A stretch of DNA of 64,000 bases from the NCBI RefSeq assembly GCF_014649655.1, contig NZ_BMTL01000039.1, positions 1 to 64,000 on the forward strand, in the 5' to 3' direction. The notes beneath the pieces were generated by a model that searched no databases, was not told the origin of the DNA, and saw only the letters and a list, made by a program, of their open reading frames with translations. The stretch's first letter is position 1. The number at the start of each line of letters is the position of its first letter. The position numbers and the translations under genes are program-made. Shown piece after piece: positions 16,609-26,097 of the stretch. Source of the DNA: Streptomyces humidus (GTDB lineage: Bacteria; Actinomycetota; Actinomycetes; Streptomycetales; Streptomycetaceae).

Positions 16609-19600
16609 TCAACCGGCGTCCGGCGCGGGCCGTTTGTACATCCGCGTCGCCGTGATCTCGCTGTGCACCTGCGTCGCGTCGCCCTCGGCGGGCGGGGCCT
16701 GCTGCGGCAGACCGGGGCGGAGGTGCTCCTCGACGCTGATGTACTTCAGGCCCGCCCTGAGGTCGGCATCGTTGCGCAGCCGGATGACCAGCGGGAACTC
16801 CGCCAGTGCCGTCGTGTCGAACAGGCCTGTGGTGTAGAGCAGTTGCACGCCCAGCGCGTCCGAGACGGCGCGCTGGAGCTCCAGCAGATAGGTCGCGTTG
16901 GCGCGTCCGATGGGGTTGTCGAGGAACAGGGTGCCGGCGTGGCGGTGCTTGTCCCGGCCCCGGTCGTTGCTCCTGAGTGCGGCCATCGTGCAGTACAGGG
17001 CGATGGCCGCGGTGAGCAGTTGGCCGCCGGAGAACACGTCGCCCATCTGGCCGACGGGGACGCGCTCGGCGCGCAGCACGGCGTCCGGCTTGAGGATCTC
17101 GACGGCGACGCCCTTGGGCTGAAGCGCCGCGCCGACTCCGCGCAACAGCAGCGACATTCCGTCGCGCCGCAGGTCGGAGTTCTTCTTGAGGGCCGCCCGG
17201 GTCGCCTCGTCGATGACCTCGCCGAGCCGTTCGGTGAGCGTGGCCTGGTCGGGCTCCTCGAAGCGGATGCGCAGGAACTCCTGGCCGGACCATTCGCCGA
17301 GCCCTTCGGGCAGGCGGGAGAGGCGCTGGGCCGAGCGCAGGGTGGCGAGCGCGGACTCCACGAGCCCTCGCAACCGGTCCACGATCGAGTCCCGGTTGCG
17401 TTCCAGCTGCTCCAACTCGTCCGTCAGGACGCGCAGTCGGGGTGCGAAGGCGTCCGCCCATCTCTTGGCGTGCTCCGGCAGCGCGGAGGCGGGCAGCTCA
17501 CGGATCTGCTGGCGGGCGGGGGTGCGCACCTGCTCGTAGCGGGTGGAGTTGGCGTGCCGCACGAGGATGTCGCAGGCCTCGCGGACCGCGGACTCGGCGG
17601 CGGACAGGTCGGCGGCGCAGCCGCGCAGGGAACGGCGGGCCTCGGCGGCCGAGTGACGGGCCTCCTCCAGAGTGCCGGGGTAGGGCTCGGACTCCTCCTG
17701 GTCCTCCTCCGGAGTGTGTTCGCGCAGCAGGTCGCGCAGCATGGCGGCGATCTCGTCGAACCCGCCGGCCGCGTCCTCGGCGGCCCGGTGGGCGGCCAGG
17801 AGTTCGGCGTGCGCCTCGCGGGACCGGTCCAGGGCCTCGGTGCGGGAGGCGAGTTCGGAGGTCGCGGTGCGCAGCAGCGCCTGTGCGTGCTCGGCGTCGC
17901 GCGGCTGGAGCTCCTCGGGGAGTTCGGTGTGCGCCACGCCGTCGTCGGGCGCGTGCCGCTCCGCCTCGCCGCGCAGGCGACCGAGCTGCTCGCTCGCGGT
18001 GGACACGCGCGTCTCCAGAAGCTGCACCAGTTCCTCCGCGCGGGCGGCGGCCGCCTGCCGGGACGGCCCGTCGGAACCGCCGGGCGACTGCAGAAGCTGC
18101 TCCGCGCGGGTGCGGACCTTGTTGCTCAGCCGGTCCAGTTCGGCGCGGGCCGCGCTCTCGTCGCTCTCCGCGCGGGCCTGCTCGGCCCGCAGGTCCGCGC
18201 CGACGCCCACCTTCTCGTACAGCTGGGACGCGGCCCGGTAGGCCTCCCGGAGGGCCGGCAGGGAGGTCCTGGAGGCGTCCGCGTCGTCAGCGGGCACGTC
18301 GTCGGGGGCGCCGGCGATCTCGGCGCGCTCGGCACGCAGCGCCCGCGCGGTGCGGCGGGCATCGTCGGCGGCCCGCTGGGCGCCGCGCCGGTCCTCGTCG
18401 GCGGCGCGGGCGCGCTCCAGGCAGGTCTGGGCGCGGGCCTCCGACTCGGCGGCCTCGTCGGCGAGTTCACGTACCTTGACCTGCCAGCCGGCGCGCTCGC
18501 GCAGCCGGAAAGCGAGCCCGGCGAGCGCGTCGGCGGCACGCCGGGCCCTCTGCGCGGCCTCCTGGCGCTCGTCGCGCACCTGGGCCGCCTCGGCGGCGGT
18601 CTCGTCCGCCTCCGCGCGCACGGACCGCGCCTCGGCCAGCTCGGCCTCGGACTCGTCGGCGAACGCACGCGCCTCCCCGGCGGCCTGCGCCAGCTCGGTG
18701 AGCCGCCCGGCCGGACAGCCGGTACGCCAGGACGTGAGCCGTGCCGCCAGTTCCCGGTCCTTGCCGAGCCGCGCCGCGAGCCGGCGGATGTCCTCGTCCC
18801 GCGCGCTCGCCCGCGCGCGCAGCGTCTGCCGCTCCTCGTCGGCGGCGTGCTCGTCGTGCATGGCCGGGTTGGGCGGGACGAGGAAGACGTCCCCGCTGTC
18901 GGAGCCGGTCGGCGGGGTCGGCGCGAGGAGGGCCGCGGCCGTGCCGACGGCGACGGCCGAGCGCGGCAGCAGCGCGGCCTCGCCGAGCGCCTCACGCGCG
19001 CGTGCGTGCGAGCCGGGGTCGGTGATGATCACGCCGTCGACCAGTTCGGGCCGGGCGGCGAGCACCCGCGCGTGGTCGGCCGGGGCGACGGACTGCGCGA
19101 GGTAGCGCCAGCCGGGCAGCGCGGGGATGCCGTGCTCGCCGAGGCACTCGACGGTGGCCAGCACGTCCGGGCCGGGCGGCAGGAGTCCCCCGTCGCCGAG
19201 CGCGCCGAGGATACGGGCGTCGTCGGCGGCGGCGGTGCGCAGCTCGAAGAGCTGCCGTTCGGCGGAGGAGACGGCGTCGTCGAGCAGTTCGCGCAGTTCG
19301 TCGGCGCAGCGGTCCAGATCCTCGGGGCTCAGCAGGGAGCCGCCGTCCGACTCGCCGGCCCGCCGGGGCTGCGGGATCTGCCGGGGCGCACGGCCGTCGG
19401 TGAGCCCCAGCAGTTCGGCGAGCCGTTCCTCGCCGGCCAGGGCGTCGGCGAGCCGTCGCTCGGCGTCGTAGGAGCGTTGGGCGGCGGTGGCCGCGTCGGA
19501 TGCCCGGGCCGCGGTGAGTTCGGCGCGTGACTCGGCCGACGCGGCCTCGCGGGCGTGCTCGCCCGCTCTGCGCGAGGCTTCTCGGGCGGTGTCCCAGGCG

Positions 19601-21240
19601 GCGACGGCCGTCTTCTCGGCGTCGCTGGCGGCGAGCGCGGCGCGGGCGGGGTCGGCGTCGGGCGCGCTGTCGTCGAGCCAGCCCGCGCGTACGGCTTCGG
19701 CGGTCTCCCGCTCGACCTCGGCGAGACGCTCGCGCAGGTGCCCGACCTCGCTGCGGGCGCGCTGGGCGTCGGTGGCGGCGGACGTCGCGTCCCGGTGCGC
19801 CGATTCGCCGACCTCCTGGAGGGCGGCCGAACGCCCCTCCTCCTCGTTGGCGAGGCTCTCGGCGCTCTCGGCGGCCGCGTGCAGGGCGCGTACGAGGTCG
19901 ACGGCGGCCCTGGCGCGGGCGGCGAGGGCCGGGGCGGCGTCGCGTTCGGCCTCCTGGATCGCGGCGGACACGCGCGCGACGCGGTCGGCGGCGGTGCGGT
20001 GGCGCAGCGCGGCTTCGGCTGCCTGCCAGGCGGCGTGCAGGGTACGGGCGTCGGCGAGTTCCCGTTTCTGCGCGGTGGCCGTCTTCTCGGCGGCCGAGAG
20101 CGCCAACGAGGCGTGCCGATAGGCGAGTTCGGCGGCGATCAGGGCACTGCGCTCGCGCGCGCCCTCGGAGTGGGTGACGGCGTGGGCGGCGGCCGTGACC
20201 CGCTGGGCGAGATCACCGGACCGCAGCTTCTCCCGCAGCCCGCGCGCGGAGAGCCGGCGGGCCAGCGCGCGGTTGCGCCGCTCGGCCCCGGCGTGGACGT
20301 CACGCGCGCGTGCCCGCGCCTCGGCGGCGTCGACGATCCGGCCGAGCAGGTCCGCGGACCCGGCGGTGAAGTCCCGTTCGGCGATGAGTTCGGCGCGGCG
20401 GCCGAGCTTGTTGCCGAAGCCGCTGACCAGGTCGGCGAGGCCGTCGGTGTCGCGGGTGTCGGTCACCGCGCGCATCAGCAGGTCGGTGAAGTCGGAGTCC
20501 TTCTTGACCGCGAAGAGGCCGGCGGCCTCGCCTTCGTCGGCGTTCATCTCGCGCTGGTAGCGGAAGAGTTCGGGGTCGAGACCGAGATCGCCGAGGTGCT
20601 CGATCCACCGGTCGTGGATCTCCTCCCAGTGCACCTCGAGGTGCGGATACGCCTTGCCCGCCTCGGTGATGGCGTCGCGGAAGCCCTTCATGGTGCGCCG
20701 CCGCCCCCGCGCGCCGGAGGCGCCCTCGACGGGCGGGCGCACGGCGGTGGACTCGGCGACGGGCAGGTTGTCCAGGCTCAGCCCGGGCCCCGGGCGGAAG
20801 GAGTACCAGGCTTCGGCGAACTTGCGCGGGTCGTTGGAGATCTGCCGGCCGCGCCATTCACTCGCCTTGCCGACCACCACGCACTCGCCGGTGAGCACGT
20901 GCTGCCACTCCAGCGCCACGTGGCCGCAGTCGTCGGCGAGCAGGAACTTGCGCAGCACGCCGGAGCTGGCGCCGCCGAGGGTGTTGCGGTGGCCCGGCAG
21001 CATCACCGAGAAGATCAGCTTCAGCAGGACGGACTTGCCGCCGCCGTTCTCCAGGAAGAGCACGCCGGCGGGGGCGGGGCGGCGCGGCGGACCGACGGGC
21101 TCCTCCGCGAAGAACTCCGCCTGGGTGGGCGCGGGGTCGGGCACGACGTCGCCGACGCCCCGCAGGTCAAGCACGGTGTCGGCGTAGCGCGCACCGGCAG
21201 GCCCGATGGAGTAGAGGCGGACCCGGGACAGCTCGTACAT
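16609..21240 (-). CDS. Large MukB/JetC-like SMC ATPase, 1543 aa
   Basis: SMC-type coiled-coil ATPase. The Walker A motif ENGGGKSVLLKL is at residues 64-75. More than 1000 residues of Ala/Glu/Arg heptad-rich coiled coil follow. The ABC signature is FSGGQLLTAAI at 1403-1413, and Walker B is GTLFLDNPIG with Asp 1441 followed by Asn 1442 where Glu is usual. The length resembles MukB (near 1490) more than Smc or SbcC. It is the last gene of an operon with MukE-like and MukF-like genes upstream, the same order as E. coli mukF-E-B. The hinge cannot be placed by eye. It is probably a chromosome-organising or plasmid-restricting loop extruder; its role is inferred. Confidence 0.82.
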   Translation of the reverse strand: MYELSRVRLYSIGPAGARYADTVLDLRGVGDVVPDPAPTQAEFFAEEPVGPPRRPAPAGVLFLENGGGKSVLLKLIFSVMLPGHRNTLGGASSGVLRKFLLADDCGHVALEWQHVLTGECVVVGKASEWRGRQISNDPRKFAEAWYSFRPGPGLSLDNLPVAESTAVRPPVEGASGARGRRRTMKGFRDAITEAGKAYPHLEVHWEEIHDRWIEHLGDLGLDPELFRYQREMNADEGEAAGLFAVKKDSDFTDLLMRAVTDTRDTDGLADLVSGFGNKLGRRAELIAERDFTAGSADLLGRIVDAAEARARARDVHAGAERRNRALARRLSARGLREKLRSGDLAQRVTAAAHAVTHSEGARERSALIAAELAYRHASLALSAAEKTATAQKRELADARTLHAAWQAAEAALRHRTAADRVARVSAAIQEAERDAAPALAARARAAVDLVRALHAAAESAESLANEEEGRSAALQEVGESAHRDATSAATDAQRARSEVGHLRERLAEVERETAEAVRAGWLDDSAPDADPARAALAASDAEKTAVAAWDTAREASRRAGEHAREAASAESRAELTAARASDAATAAQRSYDAERRLADALAGEERLAELLGLTDGRAPRQIPQPRRAGESDGGSLLSPEDLDRCADELRELLDDAVSSAERQLFELRTAAADDARILGALGDGGLLPPGPDVLATVECLGEHGIPALPGWRYLAQSVAPADHARVLAARPELVDGVIITDPGSHARAREALGEAALLPRSAVAVGTAAALLAPTPPTGSDSGDVFLVPPNPAMHDEHAADEERQTLRARASARDEDIRRLAARLGKDRELAARLTSWRTGCPAGRLTELAQAAGEARAFADESEAELAEARSVRAEADETAAEAAQVRDERQEAAQRARRAADALAGLAFRLRERAGWQVKVRELADEAAESEARAQTCLERARAADEDRRGAQRAADDARRTARALRAERAEIAGAPDDVPADDADASRTSLPALREAYRAASQLYEKVGVGADLRAEQARAESDESAARAELDRLSNKVRTRAEQLLQSPGGSDGPSRQAAAARAEELVQLLETRVSTASEQLGRLRGEAERHAPDDGVAHTELPEELQPRDAEHAQALLRTATSELASRTEALDRSREAHAELLAAHRAAEDAAGGFDEIAAMLRDLLREHTPEEDQEESEPYPGTLEEARHSAAEARRSLRGCAADLSAAESAVREACDILVRHANSTRYEQVRTPARQQIRELPASALPEHAKRWADAFAPRLRVLTDELEQLERNRDSIVDRLRGLVESALATLRSAQRLSRLPEGLGEWSGQEFLRIRFEEPDQATLTERLGEVIDEATRAALKKNSDLRRDGMSLLLRGVGAALQPKGVAVEILKPDAVLRAERVPVGQMGDVFSGGQLLTAAIALYCTMAALRSNDRGRDKHRHAGTLFLDNPIGRANATYLLELQRAVSDALGVQLLYTTGLFDTTALAEFPLVIRLRNDADLRAGLKYISVEEHLRPGLPQQAPPAEGDATQVHSEITATRMYKRPAPDAG

Positions 21241-21311
21241 GGCGGACTCTCGTAAGTCTTCGGCAGATCGGCAGATCAGGGGGTGCGGAGCGCTGGGAGC
21301 GCGGGGAGGCG

Positions 21312-22190
21312 TCAGGAGTGGAACGGAAGGCCCGCGTCGGCCACCAGCTCCAGATCGTCGCTCTCCTCGGCGGGCAGCAGGGTGGGCGTTCCGTCGGTGA
21401 CCGGGACGACGCCCAGCTCCAGCAGTTCGGCCATGGCGGCGCTGCCGGCCATGTCGCGCACCTGCAGCTGGTAGCGGGCCGTCGTGCGGCAGGTGCCGCC
21501 GTTGTCGTCGCCGGTGCGCTGCAGGAACCCGGAGTCGGTGAGGAACGCGACGGCCTTGCCGACGATGCCGGTCGTCGAACCGGCGAGTCTGCGGGCGTCC
21601 TTGGTGGCGCCGGTGGAGCTGCGTCTGGCCCAGATCCGCCAGGCGGCCTCCAGGCCGGGCGCGTCGCTCGCGGGGTCGGTGTTCTCGCCCTGCTCCTGCG
21701 CCCGCTGTTCGAGGCGGTGGCAGGCCTGGCGCACGAAGGCGTCGACTCCGTTGACGCTGACCCGGCCGATGTATCCGTCGTCGGCCAGGTCCTCGGGGCG
21801 GGGGAAGGCCATCGCGGCGACGCAGAGGTGGGCGAGGCCGTGCAGGAAGCGGTCGCTGCCGTCGGCGGACGCTCGGCGGGCGTAGTCCCCCATCCGTACG
21901 GCGAACACCGAGTCCTCGGCGGCGGTCACGGCCATTCCCGCGCGGGGTGACACCTCCAGCACGATCAGCCCCAGCCCGGCCGCGACGGCGTCGGCGAGCC
22001 GTGCGAACGCGGGGTCCTCGCGGTGGCGCCGCAGCAGGTCGGCGTACTCCTGGTCGCGCGCGGGCTGCAGTTTGGGCTGCAGCCCGAAGGCGACGAGCCG
22101 CGCCGCGTCGGCGGCGTCGGCAGGGGTGAGGGCGGCGGAGGCCGGTACGACCGCGGCCTCCGGTTCACTCCGGTCGACGTGGTCGGTCAC
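21312..22190 (-). CDS. MukE/JetB-like accessory subunit of the SMC operon
   Basis: About 292 aa, all-helical and acidic, probably a double winged-helix accessory protein that clamps the kleisin and the SMC heads. GTG 22190 is chosen because AAGGAG lies ten bases upstream; GTG 22217 is the alternative. Features visible are a hydrophobic helical core with AGLGLIVLEVSPRAG and a winged-helix-like stretch around KAVAFLTDSGFLQR with a following LLELGVVPV. Identification rests mainly on size and on its position between a kleisin-like and an SMC gene; sequence similarity to MukE is not obvious by eye. Confidence 0.65.
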   Translation of the reverse strand: MTDHVDRSEPEAAVVPASAALTPADAADAARLVAFGLQPKLQPARDQEYADLLRRHREDPAFARLADAVAAGLGLIVLEVSPRAGMAVTAAEDSVFAVRMGDYARRASADGSDRFLHGLAHLCVAAMAFPRPEDLADDGYIGRVSVNGVDAFVRQACHRLEQRAQEQGENTDPASDAPGLEAAWRIWARRSSTGATKDARRLAGSTTGIVGKAVAFLTDSGFLQRTGDDNGGTCRTTARYQLQVRDMAGSAAMAELLELGVVPVTDGTPTLLPAEESDDLELVADAGLPFHS

Positions 22191-22260
22191 GGCCTCGGCT
22201 CCTTGCTGTTCCGGCACGCGTACGTGCGCTCGTGCTCGTTCGTTCGGTGCACGGCCCGGC

Positions 22261-23787
22261 TCATGCCGCCTCCGTGCGGTCCGCCGCCATTCCCGCGGAG
22301 TCCAGCAGGGCGGTGCCGACGATGAGATCGGCGCCGCCGAACTCCGGGTCGTCCAGTTCCGTCCCGTCGTCCACGGCGAACAGCAGCTTGTCCTCGCCCT
22401 GCCGATAGGCGGTGCCGACGGCCGGGCTGGCCGCGTGCACGGCCAACAGGGCCACCAGATACGGCAGGTCGGGATCGGTGCGGCGAGCCTGGGCGAGCAG
22501 CCCGGACAGGCGTCGCGGCGCGTCCGCCGGCAGATCGAGCAGTTCCTTCGCCGCTGCCAGCTGCTCCTCGCTGAACCGGCTGTCGTCCGGCGTGGCGATG
22601 AGGTCGGGCTCCGGCATCTCCGCTCCCAGGTGCTCCCGCTCCAGGGGCGGGGTCAGCAGGAGGTCGACGAGGTCGCCCATCCGCACGGACACCGGGGTGC
22701 GCAGGCCGGTGCCGTGCGCGAAGAACGCGTCGGTGACCCGGACAGCCTGCTCCACCGGCAAGGGCAGCAGCGGGGCGACGAGGTGCCCGTACAGATCCGT
22801 CCCCGACGACGTCATGGGGCTGGCGAAGGCCTGCCGGTCCTGCTCGGCGCGGAACAGCGGGCCTGCCTCCAGCAGCCGGGACTGGAGCTGTGTGTGCCGG
22901 CGGATGCAGTCCTTGACGATGTCGACGAGCTCGGCGGCCCGGCGCTTGTTCTCCGCGTCCTCGATCTCGTCGCGTGCCTTGCGGATGTTGGTGAGGATCG
23001 CGTTCTCGTGGCGGTAGCGGTCGGCGACGTGGTCCAGGGCCTCGGCGATCATGTCGGGCACCGCGTTCAGCCAGTCCACCGCCCGGACGTTGCGCCGGGT
23101 CGCCTCCAGGGCGCGGCGGAGGGTCTCGGAGTACTGCACGGTGCGGTAGCGGGCCTGTTCGGCGGCCAGCTGGGCGTCGGCGAGACGACCGCGGCGGATG
23201 AGCACCTCCAGCTTGACCTCGGCAGCGATCTGCGCGCTGGTGACGTCCGTGTCGAGGGCGCCGACGAGCACGTTGACCGCTTCGTCGGTGGTGCGCAGGT
23301 AGACCCCTCCGCCGTAGCCGGGGACCTCCTCGATCAGCTTGAAGTCGTAGTCGCGGCGCACGTACGTGCCGTCCGACGCGAACATGCCGTAGGCGGCGCG
23401 GAAACCGCGGTCCACGCTGCCCACGTTGATCAGGTTCTCCAGGACCCAGCGGGCGACCCGTTCATGCTCGGCGACGGGCCGCTGCGGGGCCTGTGCGGCG
23501 ATGCGCGGCAGCAGACGGGCCACTATCTGATCGTGGTCGGCGCCGGTGTCGAAGTCCATGTTGAGCGTGACCAGGTCGATGGCGGCCAGGGCGATCTCCG
23601 CCATGCCGTAGACCGAGTACTCACCGGCCAGATTGGCCTTGCGCGCGTCGAGGTCGTGGATCGGCGCCGTGCAGGCGAGCGCGCGCAGCCTGCGCGCCAG
23701 CCCCTCGTCGGCGGCCGGTCCCTGAGCGGGGCGCGGCCCCGCGCTGAGCTGGGGCGGAACACGGTCCGTCGAAGCAGGCGAAGTCAC
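22261..23787 (-). CDS. MukF/JetA-like kleisin subunit of the SMC operon
   Basis: About 508 aa and the first gene of the three-gene SMC operon. The N-terminal third looks like a winged-helix dimerisation domain with a strand-rich GYGGGVYLRTTDEAVNVL. A long helical middle follows (about residues 190-320, EDAENKRRAAELVDIVKD), then a C-terminal winged-helix-like domain with ERLLTPPLER-type segments. The size and helical-linker design fit MukF/JetA kleisins. The start is uncertain: GTG 23787 gives a natural N-terminus, ATG 23817 also fits, and neither has a well-spaced ribosome site. It ends 71 bases before the MukE-like start. Confidence 0.68.
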   Translation of the reverse strand: MTSPASTDRVPPQLSAGPRPAQGPAADEGLARRLRALACTAPIHDLDARKANLAGEYSVYGMAEIALAAIDLVTLNMDFDTGADHDQIVARLLPRIAAQAPQRPVAEHERVARWVLENLINVGSVDRGFRAAYGMFASDGTYVRRDYDFKLIEEVPGYGGGVYLRTTDEAVNVLVGALDTDVTSAQIAAEVKLEVLIRRGRLADAQLAAEQARYRTVQYSETLRRALEATRRNVRAVDWLNAVPDMIAEALDHVADRYRHENAILTNIRKARDEIEDAENKRRAAELVDIVKDCIRRHTQLQSRLLEAGPLFRAEQDRQAFASPMTSSGTDLYGHLVAPLLPLPVEQAVRVTDAFFAHGTGLRTPVSVRMGDLVDLLLTPPLEREHLGAEMPEPDLIATPDDSRFSEEQLAAAKELLDLPADAPRRLSGLLAQARRTDPDLPYLVALLAVHAASPAVGTAYRQGEDKLLFAVDDGTELDDPEFGGADLIVGTALLDSAGMAADRTEAA

Positions 23788-23918
23788 GGTGCACAGACTA
23801 GGTCCTCGGTCTGACATCGACCCAAACGACGCGGATCGCCTCCGACGGTCGAGCGGCGGCCGCCGGCCGTGGTGCGCCCCCGGACCGGCGGGGGCTCGTC
23901 GCGCCGTTCCCCGTTCCC

Positions 23919-24620
23919 CTAAAGGGCGCGGTCCTCCCGCACCCTTCGCCGGTACACCTCGACCACCCTTGCCGAAGAGTCGTCCAGGTAGACCGTGAGC
24001 AGTCGCTCGGCCCCCGACTTGTCCCCGGCCTCCAGGGCCTGGAGGATCTGGTGGTTGCGCTGGAGGTACGGCTCGTGCAGCCGGCGCGGCTCGTCGACGA
24101 GGTGGAAGGCCAGGCGCAGCTCGGCGAAGACGCTGCGCATGAACTCGTCGGTGCGCGCGCTTTCGGCCAGGGCCACCAGTTCCCGGTGGAAGTGGATGTT
24201 GGCGGTCCCCAGTTCTTTCCAGTCGTTCTCGACGGCCGCCAGCTGCCCTTCGGCCACGCTCGCGCGGAGGCCCTCCAGCGCGTACGGCGGCTTCCCGAGC
24301 CCTCGCACGACGGCGCACTCCACGAGGGTGCGCGTGCGGTAGATGTCCTCGACGTCCTGCACGGTCAGGACCCGGACGAACACGCCCCGGTTCAGCTCGT
24401 GGACGAGCAGGCGTTCATGGGTGAGCAGCCGGAACGCCTCGCGCAAGGTGTTGCGCGAGACGCCGAGCGCTCCGCCGATGCTGTCCTCCGAGAGCCGCGT
24501 CCCGGGCGGGAAGTAGCCCTCGGCGATGCGGCTCCTGAGGATGTCCGAAACGCGTTCGGCTGTGCTCGTGCGGCCCAGGAGGGCGCGGTCGTCGGCCAGT
24601 CCCGCCAGCTGCTCTGCCAT
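23919..24620 (-). CDS. GntR-family regulator (FCD/FadR subfamily)
   Basis: 233 aa: an N-terminal winged helix (about residues 18-85, RIAEGYFPPGTRLSEDSIG, then GVSRNTLREAFRLLTHERL) and a helical FCD ligand-binding domain with IHFHRELVALA and a later NHQILQALEAGD, histidines that often bind metal. It is divergent from the MFS-DUF1445-pxpABC operon. The inverted repeat between them makes it the probable regulator of that operon. The ligand may be 5-oxoproline or a related acid, by inference from the neighbours. Confidence 0.92.
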   Translation of the reverse strand: MAEQLAGLADDRALLGRTSTAERVSDILRSRIAEGYFPPGTRLSEDSIGGALGVSRNTLREAFRLLTHERLLVHELNRGVFVRVLTVQDVEDIYRTRTLVECAVVRGLGKPPYALEGLRASVAEGQLAAVENDWKELGTANIHFHRELVALAESARTDEFMRSVFAELRLAFHLVDEPRRLHEPYLQRNHQILQALEAGDKSGAERLLTVYLDDSSARVVEVYRRRVREDRAL

Positions 24621-24664
24621 GCCCGGAATTCAAGCGCAGACCCGAGAACGAGACAACGGGACTA

Positions 24665-24684
24665 TTGAAGAATCGTTCAACGAT
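24665..24684. promoter_or_regulatory. Putative GntR operator in the divergent promoter
   Basis: Two overlapping inverted repeats: TTGAA-gaatcg-TTCAA (24665-24680) and ATCGT-tca-ACGAT (24672-24684). They lie 44 bases before the GntR start and about 112 bases before the MFS start, in an A+T-richer patch, where an autoregulated divergent operator is expected for FCD-type GntR proteins. Confidence 0.55.
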
Positions 24685-24795
24685 CCTCTACCTTCGATTC
24701 CACGGCGCCGCTCCGTCCCTGGCCGCGGCGACCCGCGCTTCCCGCACGGCACGGCTCAGTCCCAGCACGCTCCGTCCTCCCTCACCGAGGTGTCC

Positions 24796-26097
24796 ATGAG
24801 CGTTCCCCCTCCACCACAGACGCCGACCGCCGAAGACCTGCGAGCGGCGAGCGGGCCCACCCCCGACGACGGGGCACTCGCCTGGCTGCGCGCCCTCGGA
24901 CCGCGCGGCCGCCGCGCCTTCGCCGGCGCTTTCGGCGGCTATGCCCTCGACTCCTACGACTACTTCACGCTGCCGCTCAGCATGGTCGCGCTGGCGGCGT
25001 ACTTCGGCCTGGACAGCGGGCAGACCGGTCTGTTCACCACCGTCACCCTGGTCGCCTCGGCCATCGGCGGCGCCGTGGCGGGCGTCCTGGCCGACCGGAT
25101 CGGCCGGGTCCGAGCCCTGATGATCACGGTGATCACCTATGCGGTGTTCACCGTCGCCTGCGGTTTCGCGCCCTCCTACGAGACGCTGCTGGTGCTCCGG
25201 TCCCTCCAGGGGCTCGGCTTCGGCGGCGAGTGGGCGGTCGGCGCGATCCTGGTCGCCGAGTACGCGAGCGCACGGCACCGGGGCCGCACCCTCGGCGCGA
25301 TCCAGAGCTCGTGGGCCGTCGGCTGGGGGCTCGCCGCCGTCGCGTACACCCTGGTGTTCTCGCTCTTCGGCGACGACATGGCCTGGCGGATCATGTTCTG
25401 GACGGGCGCGCTGCCCGCCCTGCTCGTCGTGTGGATGCGGCGCCGCGTGCAGGACGCGCCGCAGGCCGCGGCGGCACGGGAACAGAGCGCCGGGAAGGGC
25501 TCGTTCCCGGCGATCTTCAAGGGCCCGCTGCTGCGGACGACGCTCTTCGCGGGCCTGCTCTCCACCGGCGTGCAGGGCGGCTACTACACCCTCGCCACCT
25601 GGGTGCCGACGTATCTGAAGTCGGAGCGCGGCCTGTCGGTGGTCGGCACCGGCGGCTATCTGACCTTCCTGATCTCCGGCGCCTTCCTCGGCTACCTCAC
25701 CGGCGGCTACCTCACCGACCGGCTGGGCCGGCGCCGCAACATCTGGCTGTTCGCCCTGCTCTCGGCGATATGCATCCTGGCCTACGCCAACATCCCGAGC
25801 GGCGCGGACACCCTGCTGCTCGTCCTCGGCTTCCCGCTCGGGTTCTGCATGTCGGCCATCTTCAGCGGTTTCGGGTCCTTCCTGAGCGAGTTGTACCCGA
25901 CGGCCCTGCGCGGCACGGGACAGGGCTTCACGTACAACACCGGCCGCGCCGTGGGCGCGGTCTTCCCCACCACGGTCGGCTTCCTGGCCGACAGCTGGGG
26001 CGTCGGCGGCGCACTGACCTTCGGCGCGATCGGCTACGCGATCGCCGCCCTGGCGCTGCTGGGCCTTCCCGAGACGCGCGGCAAGGAGCTGGAGTGA
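24796..26097 (+). CDS. MFS transporter (metabolite:H+ symporter type)
   Basis: 433 aa with about 12 membrane helices. The loop 2-3 signature GVLADRIGRVRAL and its second-half copy TDRLGRRRN are present, as is the conserved GFGGEWAVGAILVAEY motif of the sugar/aromatic/carboxylate MFS branch. As first gene of the pxp operon it likely imports the substrate. In Bacillus subtilis the corresponding place is held by the NRAMP-like protein YcsG, so this is a substitution of transporter class. The next gene starts in the stop codon (GTGA), showing coupling. Confidence 0.92.
   Translation: MSVPPPPQTPTAEDLRAASGPTPDDGALAWLRALGPRGRRAFAGAFGGYALDSYDYFTLPLSMVALAAYFGLDSGQTGLFTTVTLVASAIGGAVAGVLADRIGRVRALMITVITYAVFTVACGFAPSYETLLVLRSLQGLGFGGEWAVGAILVAEYASARHRGRTLGAIQSSWAVGWGLAAVAYTLVFSLFGDDMAWRIMFWTGALPALLVVWMRRRVQDAPQAAAAREQSAGKGSFPAIFKGPLLRTTLFAGLLSTGVQGGYYTLATWVPTYLKSERGLSVVGTGGYLTFLISGAFLGYLTGGYLTDRLGRRRNIWLFALLSAICILAYANIPSGADTLLLVLGFPLGFCMSAIFSGFGSFLSELYPTALRGTGQGFTYNTGRAVGAVFPTTVGFLADSWGVGGALTFGAIGYAIAALALLGLPETRGKELE

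Noticed and set aside
16129..19530. Plus-strand open frame of over 1100 codons
   Set aside because: It lies antisense to the SMC gene. High G+C keeps the opposite frames open, and the product is a low-complexity Gly/Gln/Arg mixture with no fold, whereas the minus strand shows clear ATPase motifs.
16609..21240. Assignment as canonical Smc, SbcC or RecN
   Set aside because: Length, P-loop context and the two coupled subunit genes do not fit; canonical Smc is about 1180 aa and pairs with ScpA/ScpB, and SbcC pairs with SbcD.
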